DNA of 64,000 nucleotides from Komagataeibacter sp. FXV3. GTDB lineage: Bacteria; Pseudomonadota; Alphaproteobacteria; Acetobacterales; Acetobacteraceae. Each line of letters opens with the position of its first letter. Within the stretch, counting starts at the first letter, position 1. Below, piece after piece: positions 53,851 to 61,646 of this stretch. Both the position numbers and the translations under genes were made by a program. The stretch lies in NCBI RefSeq assembly GCF_015155755.1, contig NZ_VWPI01000131.1, forward strand, positions 1 through 64,000, given 5' to 3'. Under the pieces are notes generated by a model that worked only from the letters and a program-made list of their open reading frames with translations, was not told the DNA's origin and searched no databases.

Positions 53851-54282
53851 TCAGCCCGCGGCAATCCTGCCCCGGCTGCTGCCGGCCAGCGCCAGCTTCA
53901 GTACGGAAACCGTGCCGAACAGACCCAGAAGGAAGACGATCCCCTTCATCAGCAGGCCCGCAGGCAGGTGCGCCTTGCCATGCACATAGTCATCAATGAT
54001 GACCTGCAGCCCAAGCTGGGTGTGGTAGAAGGTCAGGATCACCAGCGACAGCATCATGGTGGTGTTCAGCGGGCGTGCGCCCCACTTCGCCACTTCCGGC
54101 TGCGATGCGCCGGCCAGGCGGAACACCTGGATCACGAACCAGCCCGACAGCGGCACAAGTGCTACCGCCGATGCACGTTCCGCCCACCAGTGGCCAACAC
54201 CGGCCTGTCCCGAACCCAGGCCGCGCGCGCGCGAAAGCTGGGAACGCATGACCGTGACATGCGGCTTTTTCAGATTGCTCAT
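53851..54282 (-). CDS. sdhD: Succinate dehydrogenase membrane anchor subunit SdhD
   Basis: The 143-residue protein has three membrane helices (about 40-60, 72-92, 110-135). The quinone/heme-site region HWWAERASAVALVPLSGWFV matches alphaproteobacterial SdhD, and the helix-2 heme-ligand region TFYHTQLGLQVIIDDYVHG is conserved. It follows sdhC by 2 bp. Confidence 0.92.
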   Translation of the reverse strand: MSNLKKPHVTVMRSQLSRARGLGSGQAGVGHWWAERASAVALVPLSGWFVIQVFRLAGASQPEVAKWGARPLNTTMMLSLVILTFYHTQLGLQVIIDDYVHGKAHLPAGLLMKGIVFLLGLFGTVSVLKLALAGSSRGRIAAG

Positions 54283-54284
54283 GG

Positions 54285-54743
54285 TCAGGATGCCTTCTTG
54301 CGGGAACGACAGATCGCGACACCAAGGATACCGGCCACCAGCGCCAGCGTGGTACCCACTGTCACGCCCACGGCCACGGGGCCATCCTCGTTGATTTCCT
54401 TCTTGGAAAAGCGATAGCCGCTATCCCACACCAGGTGGCGTATCCCCGCCACGAAGTGATAGACCAGCGCCAGCGCCCACCCCGCAAGCAGCATCTGCCC
54501 CAGCGGGTTGCCGGTCACCTTCTGGACCTTGCTGAAAGATTTGGGTCCCTTTGCCGCCGCGCTGATCCAGCACAGGCCAAGTGCCGAACCGCCCGCAGCG
54601 GCGACACCGGCAGCGCGGTTCGCGATTGAAAGGAACATGGAAAGACGGAAGCGGTAGACCTGGAGGTGTGGGGACATAGGCCGCCTGGTCAGAGTTCCGT
54701 CGCTTCGCTGCCCTACATAGAGCGCATCACGGACATCCTGCAT
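54285..54743 (-). CDS. sdhC: Succinate dehydrogenase cytochrome b556 subunit SdhC
   Basis: The 152-residue protein carries RPMSPHLQVYRFRLSMFLSIANRAAGVAAAGGSALG (the SdhC signature, with SPHLQVYR and the Ser/Arg quinone region) and three membrane helices. VYHFVAGIRHLVWDSGY contains the heme-ligand His. I use the ATG at 54743. A longer in-frame start at 54905 adds 54 residues without homology. It is the first gene of sdhCDAB. Confidence 0.93.
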   Translation of the reverse strand: MQDVRDALYVGQRSDGTLTRRPMSPHLQVYRFRLSMFLSIANRAAGVAAAGGSALGLCWISAAAKGPKSFSKVQKVTGNPLGQMLLAGWALALVYHFVAGIRHLVWDSGYRFSKKEINEDGPVAVGVTVGTTLALVAGILGVAICRSRKKAS

Positions 54744-54930
54744 GGTCGTCTCGTCAATTTCCCTGTTATGGCTTCGGTTTGTTCCGTTGCCTTGTCTGAA
54801 TTCGGTCCTACGCCGCACGGAAGGCGGGGTCAACGCACGCCCGGAACACGAGGTTGAGAGACGTGACCCCCGCCGCATGGCGGTACAGCCCCGCTGCACC
54901 GCCATCCCTGCCTGCCCTGTGGCCTGCCGG

Positions 54931-55950
54931 TCAGTGCCCGAGCAGGTCGAGTGCGACCATCGTTTCCGCGATCTGAACCGCGTTCAGCGCGGCCCCCTTG
55001 CGCAGGTTGTCGGCAACGCACCAGAAGCCGAGTCCATTGGGCACGGTCGGGTCGATGCGCAGGCGCGAGACATAGGTCGCATCCTCGCCCACGACCTCAA
55101 GCGGGGTGACGTAGCCGCCGTCCTCGCGCTTGTCATGCAGCACCACGCCCGGCGCTTCGCGCAGGGCCTCGCGGGCGCGTTTGATATCAACGGGTTCCTC
55201 GAATTCGACGCTGATGGCCTCGGCATGGCCAATGAACACGGGAACACGTACGCAGGTGGCGAAGACCGCGATGTCGGGATCGAGGATCTTGCGGGTCTCG
55301 ACCGTCATCTTCCATTCCTCCTTGGTCGCGCCGTCATCCATGAAACGGTCGATGTGGGGAATGCAGTTGAACGCGATCTGCTTGGTGAACTGTTCGGCCT
55401 TCAGCGGGTCGCCCACCAGGCTGCCGCGCGACTGGTTGAACAGTTCGTCCATGCCGCTCTTGCCCGCACCGGCAACGGCCTGGTAGGTGGCGACCACAAC
55501 GCGCTTGATTGTGAACAGGTCATGCAGCGGCTTGAGGGCAACCACCATCTGGATGGTCGAGCAGTTGGGGTTGGCGATGATGCCGCGCTTCGCCTTCTTC
55601 ACATCGTTGGGATTGACCTCGGGCACCACCAGCGGCACGTCCGGCTCCATGCGGAAGTGGGAGGTGTTGTCAATCACGATGCAGCCCGCTTTCGCAGCCC
55701 GCGGCGCATGCACGGCCGAAACCGCCCCACCGGGGGAGAAAAGGGCGACATCCCAGCCGGTAAAGTCGAAGGTTTCCAGGTTCTGGACCTTCAGTACCTT
55801 CTTATCGCCAAAGGAGACTTCCTTGCCCGCCGAACGGGCGGACGCAAGGGCCACGATCTCATCCACAGGGAACTGGCGCTCGGCCAGAGTCTTGAGGATC
55901 TCGCGCCCCACAGCGCCGGTGGCGCCCACCACCGCAACGCGGTAACCCAT
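54931..55950 (-). CDS. asd: Aspartate-semialdehyde dehydrogenase
   Basis: Makes aspartate semialdehyde for lysine/DAP, threonine and methionine. The 339-residue protein begins MGYRVAVVGATGAVGREILKTLAER. The active-site Cys is in GIIANPNCSTIQMVVALKPLHD, and NCIPHIDRFMDDGATKEEWKM and VRVPVFIGHAEAISVEFE follow. I chose the ATG at 55950 (AAAGAAG upstream) over 55983. It is separated from the sdh operon by 187 bp and is probably transcribed on its own. Confidence 0.96.
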   Translation of the reverse strand: MGYRVAVVGATGAVGREILKTLAERQFPVDEIVALASARSAGKEVSFGDKKVLKVQNLETFDFTGWDVALFSPGGAVSAVHAPRAAKAGCIVIDNTSHFRMEPDVPLVVPEVNPNDVKKAKRGIIANPNCSTIQMVVALKPLHDLFTIKRVVVATYQAVAGAGKSGMDELFNQSRGSLVGDPLKAEQFTKQIAFNCIPHIDRFMDDGATKEEWKMTVETRKILDPDIAVFATCVRVPVFIGHAEAISVEFEEPVDIKRAREALREAPGVVLHDKREDGGYVTPLEVVGEDATYVSRLRIDPTVPNGLGFWCVADNLRKGAALNAVQIAETMVALDLLGH

Positions 55951-56235
55951 AATCTTCTTTCCTGTCCTGTCATGCCGGTCCATCCGGGCGGACGGGCCGT
56001 TAGTCGTAACTGTATCGACACGTAGAGCCTGTGTGCCAAAGGCGCAAGCAGCACGGACCCCGCCGGACCGGGAATCGAATCGGGGGTAAGGTCAAGGTGG
56101 CATGTCCCATGCGGTGATAGGCCTTGTCCGTTTCCGCGTGCCGGGTGCACGCTTGGCCCATCGCGCCATATCGGACAGGCTGACCGCCACCATCCGTTCC
56201 GGTACAGGGCGCAGGCAAGAACGGTTAGAGAGATC

Positions 56236-57759
56236 ATGGCCTTATCATCTGACACTTCCAAAACCATGCCCCCCGGCGCGCGCAGGGCACCGGCATGCAC
56301 CCTGGTCATTTTCGGGGCGCACGGGGACCTGACCAAGCGGCTGCTGATGCCCGCGCTTTACAACCTGGTGGGCAACGGCCTGCTCGATGACGGTTTCCGC
56401 ATCATCGGTGTGGACCGCGTGGCCAGTTCCACCGCGCAGTGGCGCGACGGGCTGGCTGAAATGATGCAGTCCTTCACCCACGACCCGAATGCCGAATTCC
56501 ATCCCGCCAGCATCAATGCGCAGCAGTGGGACTGGCTGGCGCAGCGCCTGGAATACGTGCAGGCCGATTTCAGTGACGTGGACGCCCTGCGCCAGCTGGG
56601 TACCAAGCTGCCGGGCAACGCCATCTTCTACCTTGCCATCCCCTCGCGGTTTTTCGCCACGGTGGTGGAAACACTGGGCAAGGCCGGGGTGGTGGAACAG
56701 AAAGACGACGCCTTCCGCCGTGTGGTGATTGAAAAGCCATTTGGTTCCGACCTGGCTTCGGCGCAGGCGCTCAACCGCCGGGTGCTGTCGGTGCTGGAGG
56801 AGTCGCAGGTCTTCCGCATCGACCACTTCCTGGGCAAGGAAACGGTGCAGAACATCCTCGCCATGCGATTCGGCAACCTGATATTCGAGCCCCTGTGGCG
56901 CAACGAATATGTCGATCATGTCGAGATCACCGCAGCCGAGACCATTGGCGTGGAACAGCGCGGCGCGTTTTACGAACCCACCGGCGCGCTGCGCGACATG
57001 GTGCCCAACCACCTGTTCCAGCTGTTTGCCATGGTGGCGATGGAGCCGCCCAACACGTTTGACGCCGAAAGCGTGCGCAACGCCAAGGAACAGCTGTTCG
57101 AGGCCGTGACCCCGATCAACCCGGCGGATGCCGTGCGCGGCCAGTACGCGGCGGGCACGGTGGAGGGCAAACCCATGGTCGGTTATCGCGAAAGCCCCGG
57201 CGTTTCCCCGCACAGCAATACCGAAACCTATGTGGCGCTGAAGCTGCATGTGGATAACTGGCGCTGGGCCGGGGTGCCGTTCTACCTGCGCACCGGCAAG
57301 GGGCTGGGCGGCCGGCGGACCGAGGTCGTGGTGCAGTTCCGCAAGCCACCGATGCTTATGTTCCGTGAAACCGAAACGGAGGAACTGCCCCCCAACCGCA
57401 TTATCCTCAACATCCAGCCAGCCCAGGGGCTGACGGTGGAACTGGGGGCGAAAAAGCCGGGGCCGGAAATGGACCTGACCGATGTGCAGGCCCGCTTCCG
57501 TTATGAGGACGTGTTCGCCAAGTCCCCCAATGTCGGGTACGAAACCCTTCTGTATGACTGCCTGATGGGGGATGAAACCCTGTTCCAGCGCGCTGATAAC
57601 ATCGAGGCGGCATGGAAGGCGGTCGATCCCGTCCTGCAGGCATGGGCGAAGGATACGGCGGGGCCGGAAATATACGAAGCGGGTACATCAGGCCCCAGCG
57701 GGGCGGATGAACTGCTGCGTCGTGACGGGCGGACGTGGTACCCGCTTGATCGCGCCTGA
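56236..57759 (+). CDS. zwf: Glucose-6-phosphate 1-dehydrogenase
   Basis: Oxidises glucose-6-phosphate with NAD(P)+ to 6-phosphogluconolactone, the entry to the pentose-phosphate pathway, which acetic acid bacteria use heavily. The 507 residues show the Rossmann motif LVIFGAHGDLTKRLLMPALYNL, VIEKPFGSDLASAQALN, and the active site RIDHFLGKETVQNILAMRFGN. VPFYLRTGKGLGGRRTEVVVQFRKPP follows. It diverges from asd; the gene converges on a Spy-like gene. Confidence 0.97.
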   Translation: MALSSDTSKTMPPGARRAPACTLVIFGAHGDLTKRLLMPALYNLVGNGLLDDGFRIIGVDRVASSTAQWRDGLAEMMQSFTHDPNAEFHPASINAQQWDWLAQRLEYVQADFSDVDALRQLGTKLPGNAIFYLAIPSRFFATVVETLGKAGVVEQKDDAFRRVVIEKPFGSDLASAQALNRRVLSVLEESQVFRIDHFLGKETVQNILAMRFGNLIFEPLWRNEYVDHVEITAAETIGVEQRGAFYEPTGALRDMVPNHLFQLFAMVAMEPPNTFDAESVRNAKEQLFEAVTPINPADAVRGQYAAGTVEGKPMVGYRESPGVSPHSNTETYVALKLHVDNWRWAGVPFYLRTGKGLGGRRTEVVVQFRKPPMLMFRETETEELPPNRIILNIQPAQGLTVELGAKKPGPEMDLTDVQARFRYEDVFAKSPNVGYETLLYDCLMGDETLFQRADNIEAAWKAVDPVLQAWAKDTAGPEIYEAGTSGPSGADELLRRDGRTWYPLDRA

Positions 57760-57816
57760 ATGGTTCAGGGCTTGGCTGGATCCGCTCACGACCCTGTCAT
57801 GATGCGGTATCCAGCC

Positions 57817-57838
57817 CCCGCCCGCGACAGCGGGCGGG
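57817..57838. terminator. GC-only hairpin between zwf and the Spy-like gene
   Basis: CCCGCCCGC (57817-57825) and GCGGGCGGG (57830-57838) pair perfectly around GACA. A second GGGACGG/CCGTCCC hairpin follows (57842-57860). Neither has a clear U-tract. They may act together as a bidirectional T-less terminator between convergent genes. Confidence 0.5.
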
Positions 57839-57875
57839 ATGGGGACGGAAATCCCGTCCCCTGACGCAAGATGCG

Positions 57876-58418
57876 TTACTGCGCGGGGGGCGCGGCCGGT
57901 GCCGTGCCACCCTGAGCGTCTGCGGCCCTGGCCTGCTGTGCGGCGGTGTGTTCGCTGTCGCCTTCACGGAACAGGGTATCGGCATGCTTGCGCTGCTTCT
58001 TGGAGAAGCTGTCATACAGTGATGCGAAAGCGGTGTTCAGCGTCTGCATGTCATGCGCGCGCTCGATCACCAGTTCGGCATAGGACTGCATGTTTTCCAC
58101 GGCGTTCAGGGTCGGCAGCTTGCTGCGGCGGTCCTCGATCGCGTCATGCAGGCGCTGCCCGTTGTCGCGCATGTCCTGTGCGAAGGGGGCCCACAGGGCT
58201 TCCTGCTTCTTGGTGATGCCCAGTTCGTCATGCAGCGTCTTGATATGCGCTTCCACCTGTTCCGGCGCGGGATCGCGCGGGGTGTGGGCCAGGGGCGCGG
58301 TCGGGTTGGGCGTGCCTGCTTCTGTCTGCGTGGCGGCCGCGGGCTGCTGGTCGGCAGCCATGGCCATGGCTGGCAGCATCAGGAGGGCAGCGGCGGGTAG
58401 GAACCGACGGAACATCAT
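57876..58418 (-). CDS. Spy/CpxP-family (LTxxQ-like) periplasmic protein
   Basis: An exported 180-residue protein: signal peptide (about 1-21, MAMA-AD), a Pro/Ala/Thr-rich linker, then helical Spy-like modules. LGITKKQEALWAPFAQDMRDNGQ corresponds to the LTxxQ motif, and SYAELVIERAHDMQTLNTAFASLYDSFSKKQRKHADTLF follows. Spy-type proteins are ATP-independent periplasmic chaperones. The C-terminus is Ala/Gln/Pro-rich. A related exported glycine-rich gene follows upstream on the same strand. Confidence 0.8.
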   Translation of the reverse strand: MMFRRFLPAAALLMLPAMAMAADQQPAAATQTEAGTPNPTAPLAHTPRDPAPEQVEAHIKTLHDELGITKKQEALWAPFAQDMRDNGQRLHDAIEDRRSKLPTLNAVENMQSYAELVIERAHDMQTLNTAFASLYDSFSKKQRKHADTLFREGDSEHTAAQQARAADAQGGTAPAAPPAQ

Positions 58419-58479
58419 GTTGGGTATTTTCCTTCGCAGTGTGTGTCAGTGTGCGTGGGATGTGTCAGGGCTGCGGTTA

Positions 58480-58827
58480 TCAGTAACCGCCACCATACGG
58501 GTAATAGGCCGGCGGCGGCGGGGCTGGCGCGGGCGTGGGATAATAGGCTGGCGGCGGGGCGGCAGCGCCACGTTCAGCCAGCGTGCTTCCCAGCATGGCG
58601 CCAACCGCAAGTCCGGCCAGGCCGCTGCCGACCGCCAGGCCCGCGCCACCACCGCCACGGTGGCCGCCATAATAACCGCCACGCGGCGGCGGGGGCGGCG
58701 GCCCGCCACGCCCGCCCCGGGGGCCGCCATGCCATGGCTGGGCCTGCGCGGCGGGTACGGCTGTCGCCAGTATGCCCAGCGCAAGGCTGGCTGACAGGAG
58801 GGAAGCGGTCAATTTGCGCAGATGCAT
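58480..58827 (-). CDS. Exported glycine/proline-rich small protein
   Basis: A 115-residue protein with a signal peptide (about 1-29, AAQA-QP), then low-complexity Gly/Pro/Arg/His sequence. A Gly-zipper-like hydrophobic segment (GLAVGSGLAGLAVGAMLGS, about 64-82) and a Pro/Tyr-rich tail (PPPAYYPYGGGY) complete it. The Gly-zipper resembles small outer-membrane-associated proteins. Function is unknown. I use the ATG at 58827; a longer start at 58923 overlaps the 2OG oxygenase gene and lacks a signal peptide. Confidence 0.7.
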   Translation of the reverse strand: MHLRKLTASLLSASLALGILATAVPAAQAQPWHGGPRGGRGGPPPPPPRGGYYGGHRGGGGAGLAVGSGLAGLAVGAMLGSTLAERGAAAPPPAYYPTPAPAPPPPAYYPYGGGY

Positions 58828-58915
58828 GGACTTTGAGTACCTCGACATGTCGTGAAGGCGGATAACGGGACAAACATGACCGCCGTCCGTGACGAAACAA
58901 TGGCCGTGCATGGTT

Positions 58916-59560
58916 TCAGGCAACCCACGGCAGGCGTTTTGTCAGGGCAGAAAACCGATGACGGCGCAGTTCGTTGCGTGCGCGGGCATCATTGGTCATG
59001 TAATTCAGCTGGATGGTGTGGCGCGGGCCGACATACTGTCGGTGCCCATGCCATGTATCCGGCCCGTTGGGAAAGATCAGCAGCGTGCCGTTGACGGGTG
59101 GGATCTCGGCGGCGAAATCCTCAATGTCATGCGCATTGCGCAACAGCCGCAGGCAGCCTTCGTGGCGTGACCACGCCGCGTCATCGGCAGCGTTCAGGTA
59201 GAGCAGGACGGTCACGCGCTTGCTGTCGGAATCGCGGTGGATGCGCCCGTCCTTCGCCCGCGTGCGCCCGCGCAGCGTCAGCATGGTCGGCGCGGTGTCC
59301 AGATCCAGTGCGAATTTGCGTGCGATCAGGTCCCGCAGGCGTGGTCCCTCCAGTTCGCGCACCAACTGCGCCATAAGCGGCGACAGCGTCAGGGCGCCCG
59401 GCGGGAAGGACCCGCCGGAGCGGATATCGGGCAGGCTGGCCGACAGGGCATGCAGGTCATCCGGCCCGATGAAATGCGGCACCACCACATGGGCGAATGG
59501 CGCGGTGGAGACCGCGGCCGCTTCCAGTGCTGCATAGTCGGGGGTGACGGGTTGGATCAT
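58916..59560 (-). CDS. 2OG-Fe(II) oxygenase family protein
   Basis: The 214-residue protein fits a small 2-oxoglutarate/Fe(II) dioxygenase of the PiuC/prolyl hydroxylase-like type. GRIHRDSDSKRVTVLLYLN supplies the HxD iron ligands, and TWHGHRQYVGPRHTIQLNY supplies the distal His and the Arg that would bind 2-oxoglutarate. FIGPDDLHALSASLPDIRSGGSFPPG is the typical N-terminal segment. The substrate is unknown. It lies 80 bp after an AhpD-like gene on the same strand. Confidence 0.8.
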   Translation of the reverse strand: MIQPVTPDYAALEAAAVSTAPFAHVVVPHFIGPDDLHALSASLPDIRSGGSFPPGALTLSPLMAQLVRELEGPRLRDLIARKFALDLDTAPTMLTLRGRTRAKDGRIHRDSDSKRVTVLLYLNAADDAAWSRHEGCLRLLRNAHDIEDFAAEIPPVNGTLLIFPNGPDTWHGHRQYVGPRHTIQLNYMTNDARARNELRRHRFSALTKRLPWVA

Positions 59561-59640
59561 GCCATCTCTGCAAGCGGGTCAGTAAACGACCCGCAGATTA
59601 GGCCCGGACACGTCCCCCTGCAAGATAATGCGTGCGGGTG

Positions 59641-59982
59641 TCAGCCGGTGACCGTGTCCACCGCATCCAGCACCCGGCTGGAATAGACCGTGGCGGCCCC
59701 TGCGTTCAGGGCCACGGCAACGCCCAGCGCCTCGGCAATTTCCGCTTTCGTCGCCCCTGCCTTCACCGCCGCGGTGGAATGGACGGATATGCAGCCGTCG
59801 CACCGCGTGGTCACGGCCACCGCCAGCGCGATCAGTTCGCGCGTCTTGGCATCCAGATGGCCAGTGCGCGCGGCAGCGCCATCGAGTGTCTGGAGTCCCT
59901 TGATCGTGTCGGGGGACAGCGCGGCAAAGGCCTTGATAGAGTCGCCCAGATGGGCGCGATAGGCATTCCAGTCAGTCATCAC
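59641..59982 (-). CDS. Carboxymuconolactone decarboxylase/AhpD-like family protein
   Basis: The 113-residue helical protein has the AhpD-type motif RCDGCISVHSTAAVKAG (CxxC with a following His), typical of small alkylhydroperoxidase-like members that use the Cys pair in peroxide reduction. LDAKTRELIALAVAV precedes it. A role in peroxide defence is inferred. The 2OG oxygenase gene downstream is likely in the same transcript. Confidence 0.85.
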   Translation of the reverse strand: MMTDWNAYRAHLGDSIKAFAALSPDTIKGLQTLDGAAARTGHLDAKTRELIALAVAVTTRCDGCISVHSTAAVKAGATKAEIAEALGVAVALNAGAATVYSSRVLDAVDTVTG

Positions 59983-60179
59983 AAACTCTCCATTTTGGAT
60001 GGTTTCAGTTCACCAGATGGAGAGAACCCCTGTCATGACACAGTTTGGCGAGTTTGTGGCCTTGATGGGGGGTTTGTTACGGACTATCGCCGAAATATCA
60101 TGGATACAGATATCGCCCCCGCCCGTCCGCTGCGGCGCTGCCCGCAGGTACTGGCCCCCTCGCCGCCTATGAGGCCCGT

Positions 60180-61298
60180 GTGGCCTCCGGCCGTCTTGAT
60201 CGTGACCCGGAACAGGAAAAGGCCGCCCGCAGGCTGGACCGCCTGTGGCGGGAACTGCGCGACTACCACCCGGTGGTCCAGCAGCATGCGCCACCGGCCT
60301 CGGGCTGGCTGGGCGGGCTGAAGGCCCGGCTGGGCCTGTCGGGACATGCCCCCGCTGAAACCCGGCGTCCGCGCGGCGTCTACATGGTGGGGCAGGTGGG
60401 GCGGGGCAAGACCATGCTCATGGACCTGTTCTTCAGCCTGGCCCCGGTGGAACACAAGCGCCGGGTCCATTTCCACCGCTTCATGCAGGACGTGCACCAG
60501 CGCCTGCATGACATGAAGGCGGCGGACCCCGGCCTGACCGATCCCATTCCGCCACTGGCGCGCCAGATCGCGCAGGAGGCGTGGTTGCTGTGCTTTGACG
60601 AATTCCAGGTCAATGACATTGCCGACGCCATGATCCTTGGCCGCCTGTTCGACTATCTGTTCGCTGATGGCGTGGTGGTGGTGGCCACATCCAACACGAA
60701 GCCCGAGGACCTGTTCCAGGACCGTCCGGGCGCTGATGCCTTCAAGCCGTTCATTGCCGCCATCCTGAAGGAAGTGGATACCGTCATCCTCGATTCCCCG
60801 CGTGATTACCGCCGGGGCAATGCACGCGGCATGCAGACATGGATCATTCCCGTCGATGACGCGGCGCGCCGTGAACTCGACTCGATCTTCACCCGGCTGG
60901 CCGATGGCGCGCCGGTCGTGCCGGTCACGCTGGACATCATGGGCCGCAGCCTGAAGGTGGAACGGGCGGCAGGCCCGGTCGCGCGCTTCAGCTTTGCCGA
61001 TCTGTGCGGCAGGCCGCTTGGCGCGGGCGACTATCTGGCGCTGGCCACGCGGTTTCCCAACCTTGTCCTTGACGGTGTCCCCCGCATGGGGCCGGACAAT
61101 TTTGACGAGGCACGGCGCTTCATCGTCCTGATCGACACGCTGTACGAACAGAACGTCAAGCTGTTCGCCTCCGCCGAGGACCGGCCCGACGCCATCTATG
61201 CCAAAGGGCAGGGTGCGACCGCGTTCGAACGCACGGCATCCCGTCTGGAGGAAATGCAGAGTGCCGCCTACATGCAGCTGCCGCACCTGAACGCGTAA
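60180..61298 (+). CDS. zapE: Cell division protein ZapE (AFG1-like ATPase), 5' end apparently frameshifted
   Basis: A P-loop ATPase that acts on FtsZ in relatives. From the GTG at 60180 it has 372 residues. Walker A is GQVGRGKTMLMDLFF, Walker B CFDEFQVNDIADAMILGRLF, followed by VVATSNTKPEDLF and the C-terminal RFIVLIDTLYEQNVKLFASAE. Homologues start about 15 residues earlier with GPLAAYEARVASGRL-like sequence, which is present upstream in the same frame (60147-60179) but has no ATG. An ATG at 60100 in the neighbouring frame would join it if one C were added to the C5 run at 60116-60120, giving MDTDIAP-RPSAAALPAGTG. This suggests a sequencing error or a real indel. Confidence 0.9.
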   Translation: MASGRLDRDPEQEKAARRLDRLWRELRDYHPVVQQHAPPASGWLGGLKARLGLSGHAPAETRRPRGVYMVGQVGRGKTMLMDLFFSLAPVEHKRRVHFHRFMQDVHQRLHDMKAADPGLTDPIPPLARQIAQEAWLLCFDEFQVNDIADAMILGRLFDYLFADGVVVVATSNTKPEDLFQDRPGADAFKPFIAAILKEVDTVILDSPRDYRRGNARGMQTWIIPVDDAARRELDSIFTRLADGAPVVPVTLDIMGRSLKVERAAGPVARFSFADLCGRPLGAGDYLALATRFPNLVLDGVPRMGPDNFDEARRFIVLIDTLYEQNVKLFASAEDRPDAIYAKGQGATAFERTASRLEEMQSAAYMQLPHLNA

Positions 61299-61646
61299 GG
61301 CCGCCCGGGGATGAAAGGGTCACGCCATCGTGACGGTTATGGCGGTGGTGTGACTGGTCAGGCGGTAGGCAAGCCGGACTGTCTTTGCTTGGGTATGGGC
61401 AAGTTCGCATCAGCCGGGACCAAGGCCGCGGATAGGGATGTTTGGCAGGCCGGTTTCCCCGGATCGGGAGGGCAGGCACGAAAATGTCAGTATGCGCGGC
61501 AAGCAGACCTGATCCTGATGAATGATGGCGGTATCCCGGCAGGGGTGCGGCTAGGGTAGCGATACAAATCGGGCCGGTGAACGTTGCATGCCGGACCCGA
61601 CAATAGCGCGGCCAAAAAAGGCCGCCAGCGAGGAGATGTCTTCAAT
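61299..61646 (+). promoter_or_regulatory. Intergenic region between zapE and sucA, with a hairpin next to the sucA ribosome-binding site
   Basis: About 350 bp. The only open frames match no family. GCGGCC-AAAAAA-GGCCGC (61608-61625) is a perfect 6-bp stem with an A6 loop that ends 5 bp before the sucA Shine-Dalgarno AGGAG (61631-61635). A CGGGCCGG/CCGGACCCG imperfect pair lies just upstream. The region must hold the sucA promoter; I cannot place it. Confidence 0.45.
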
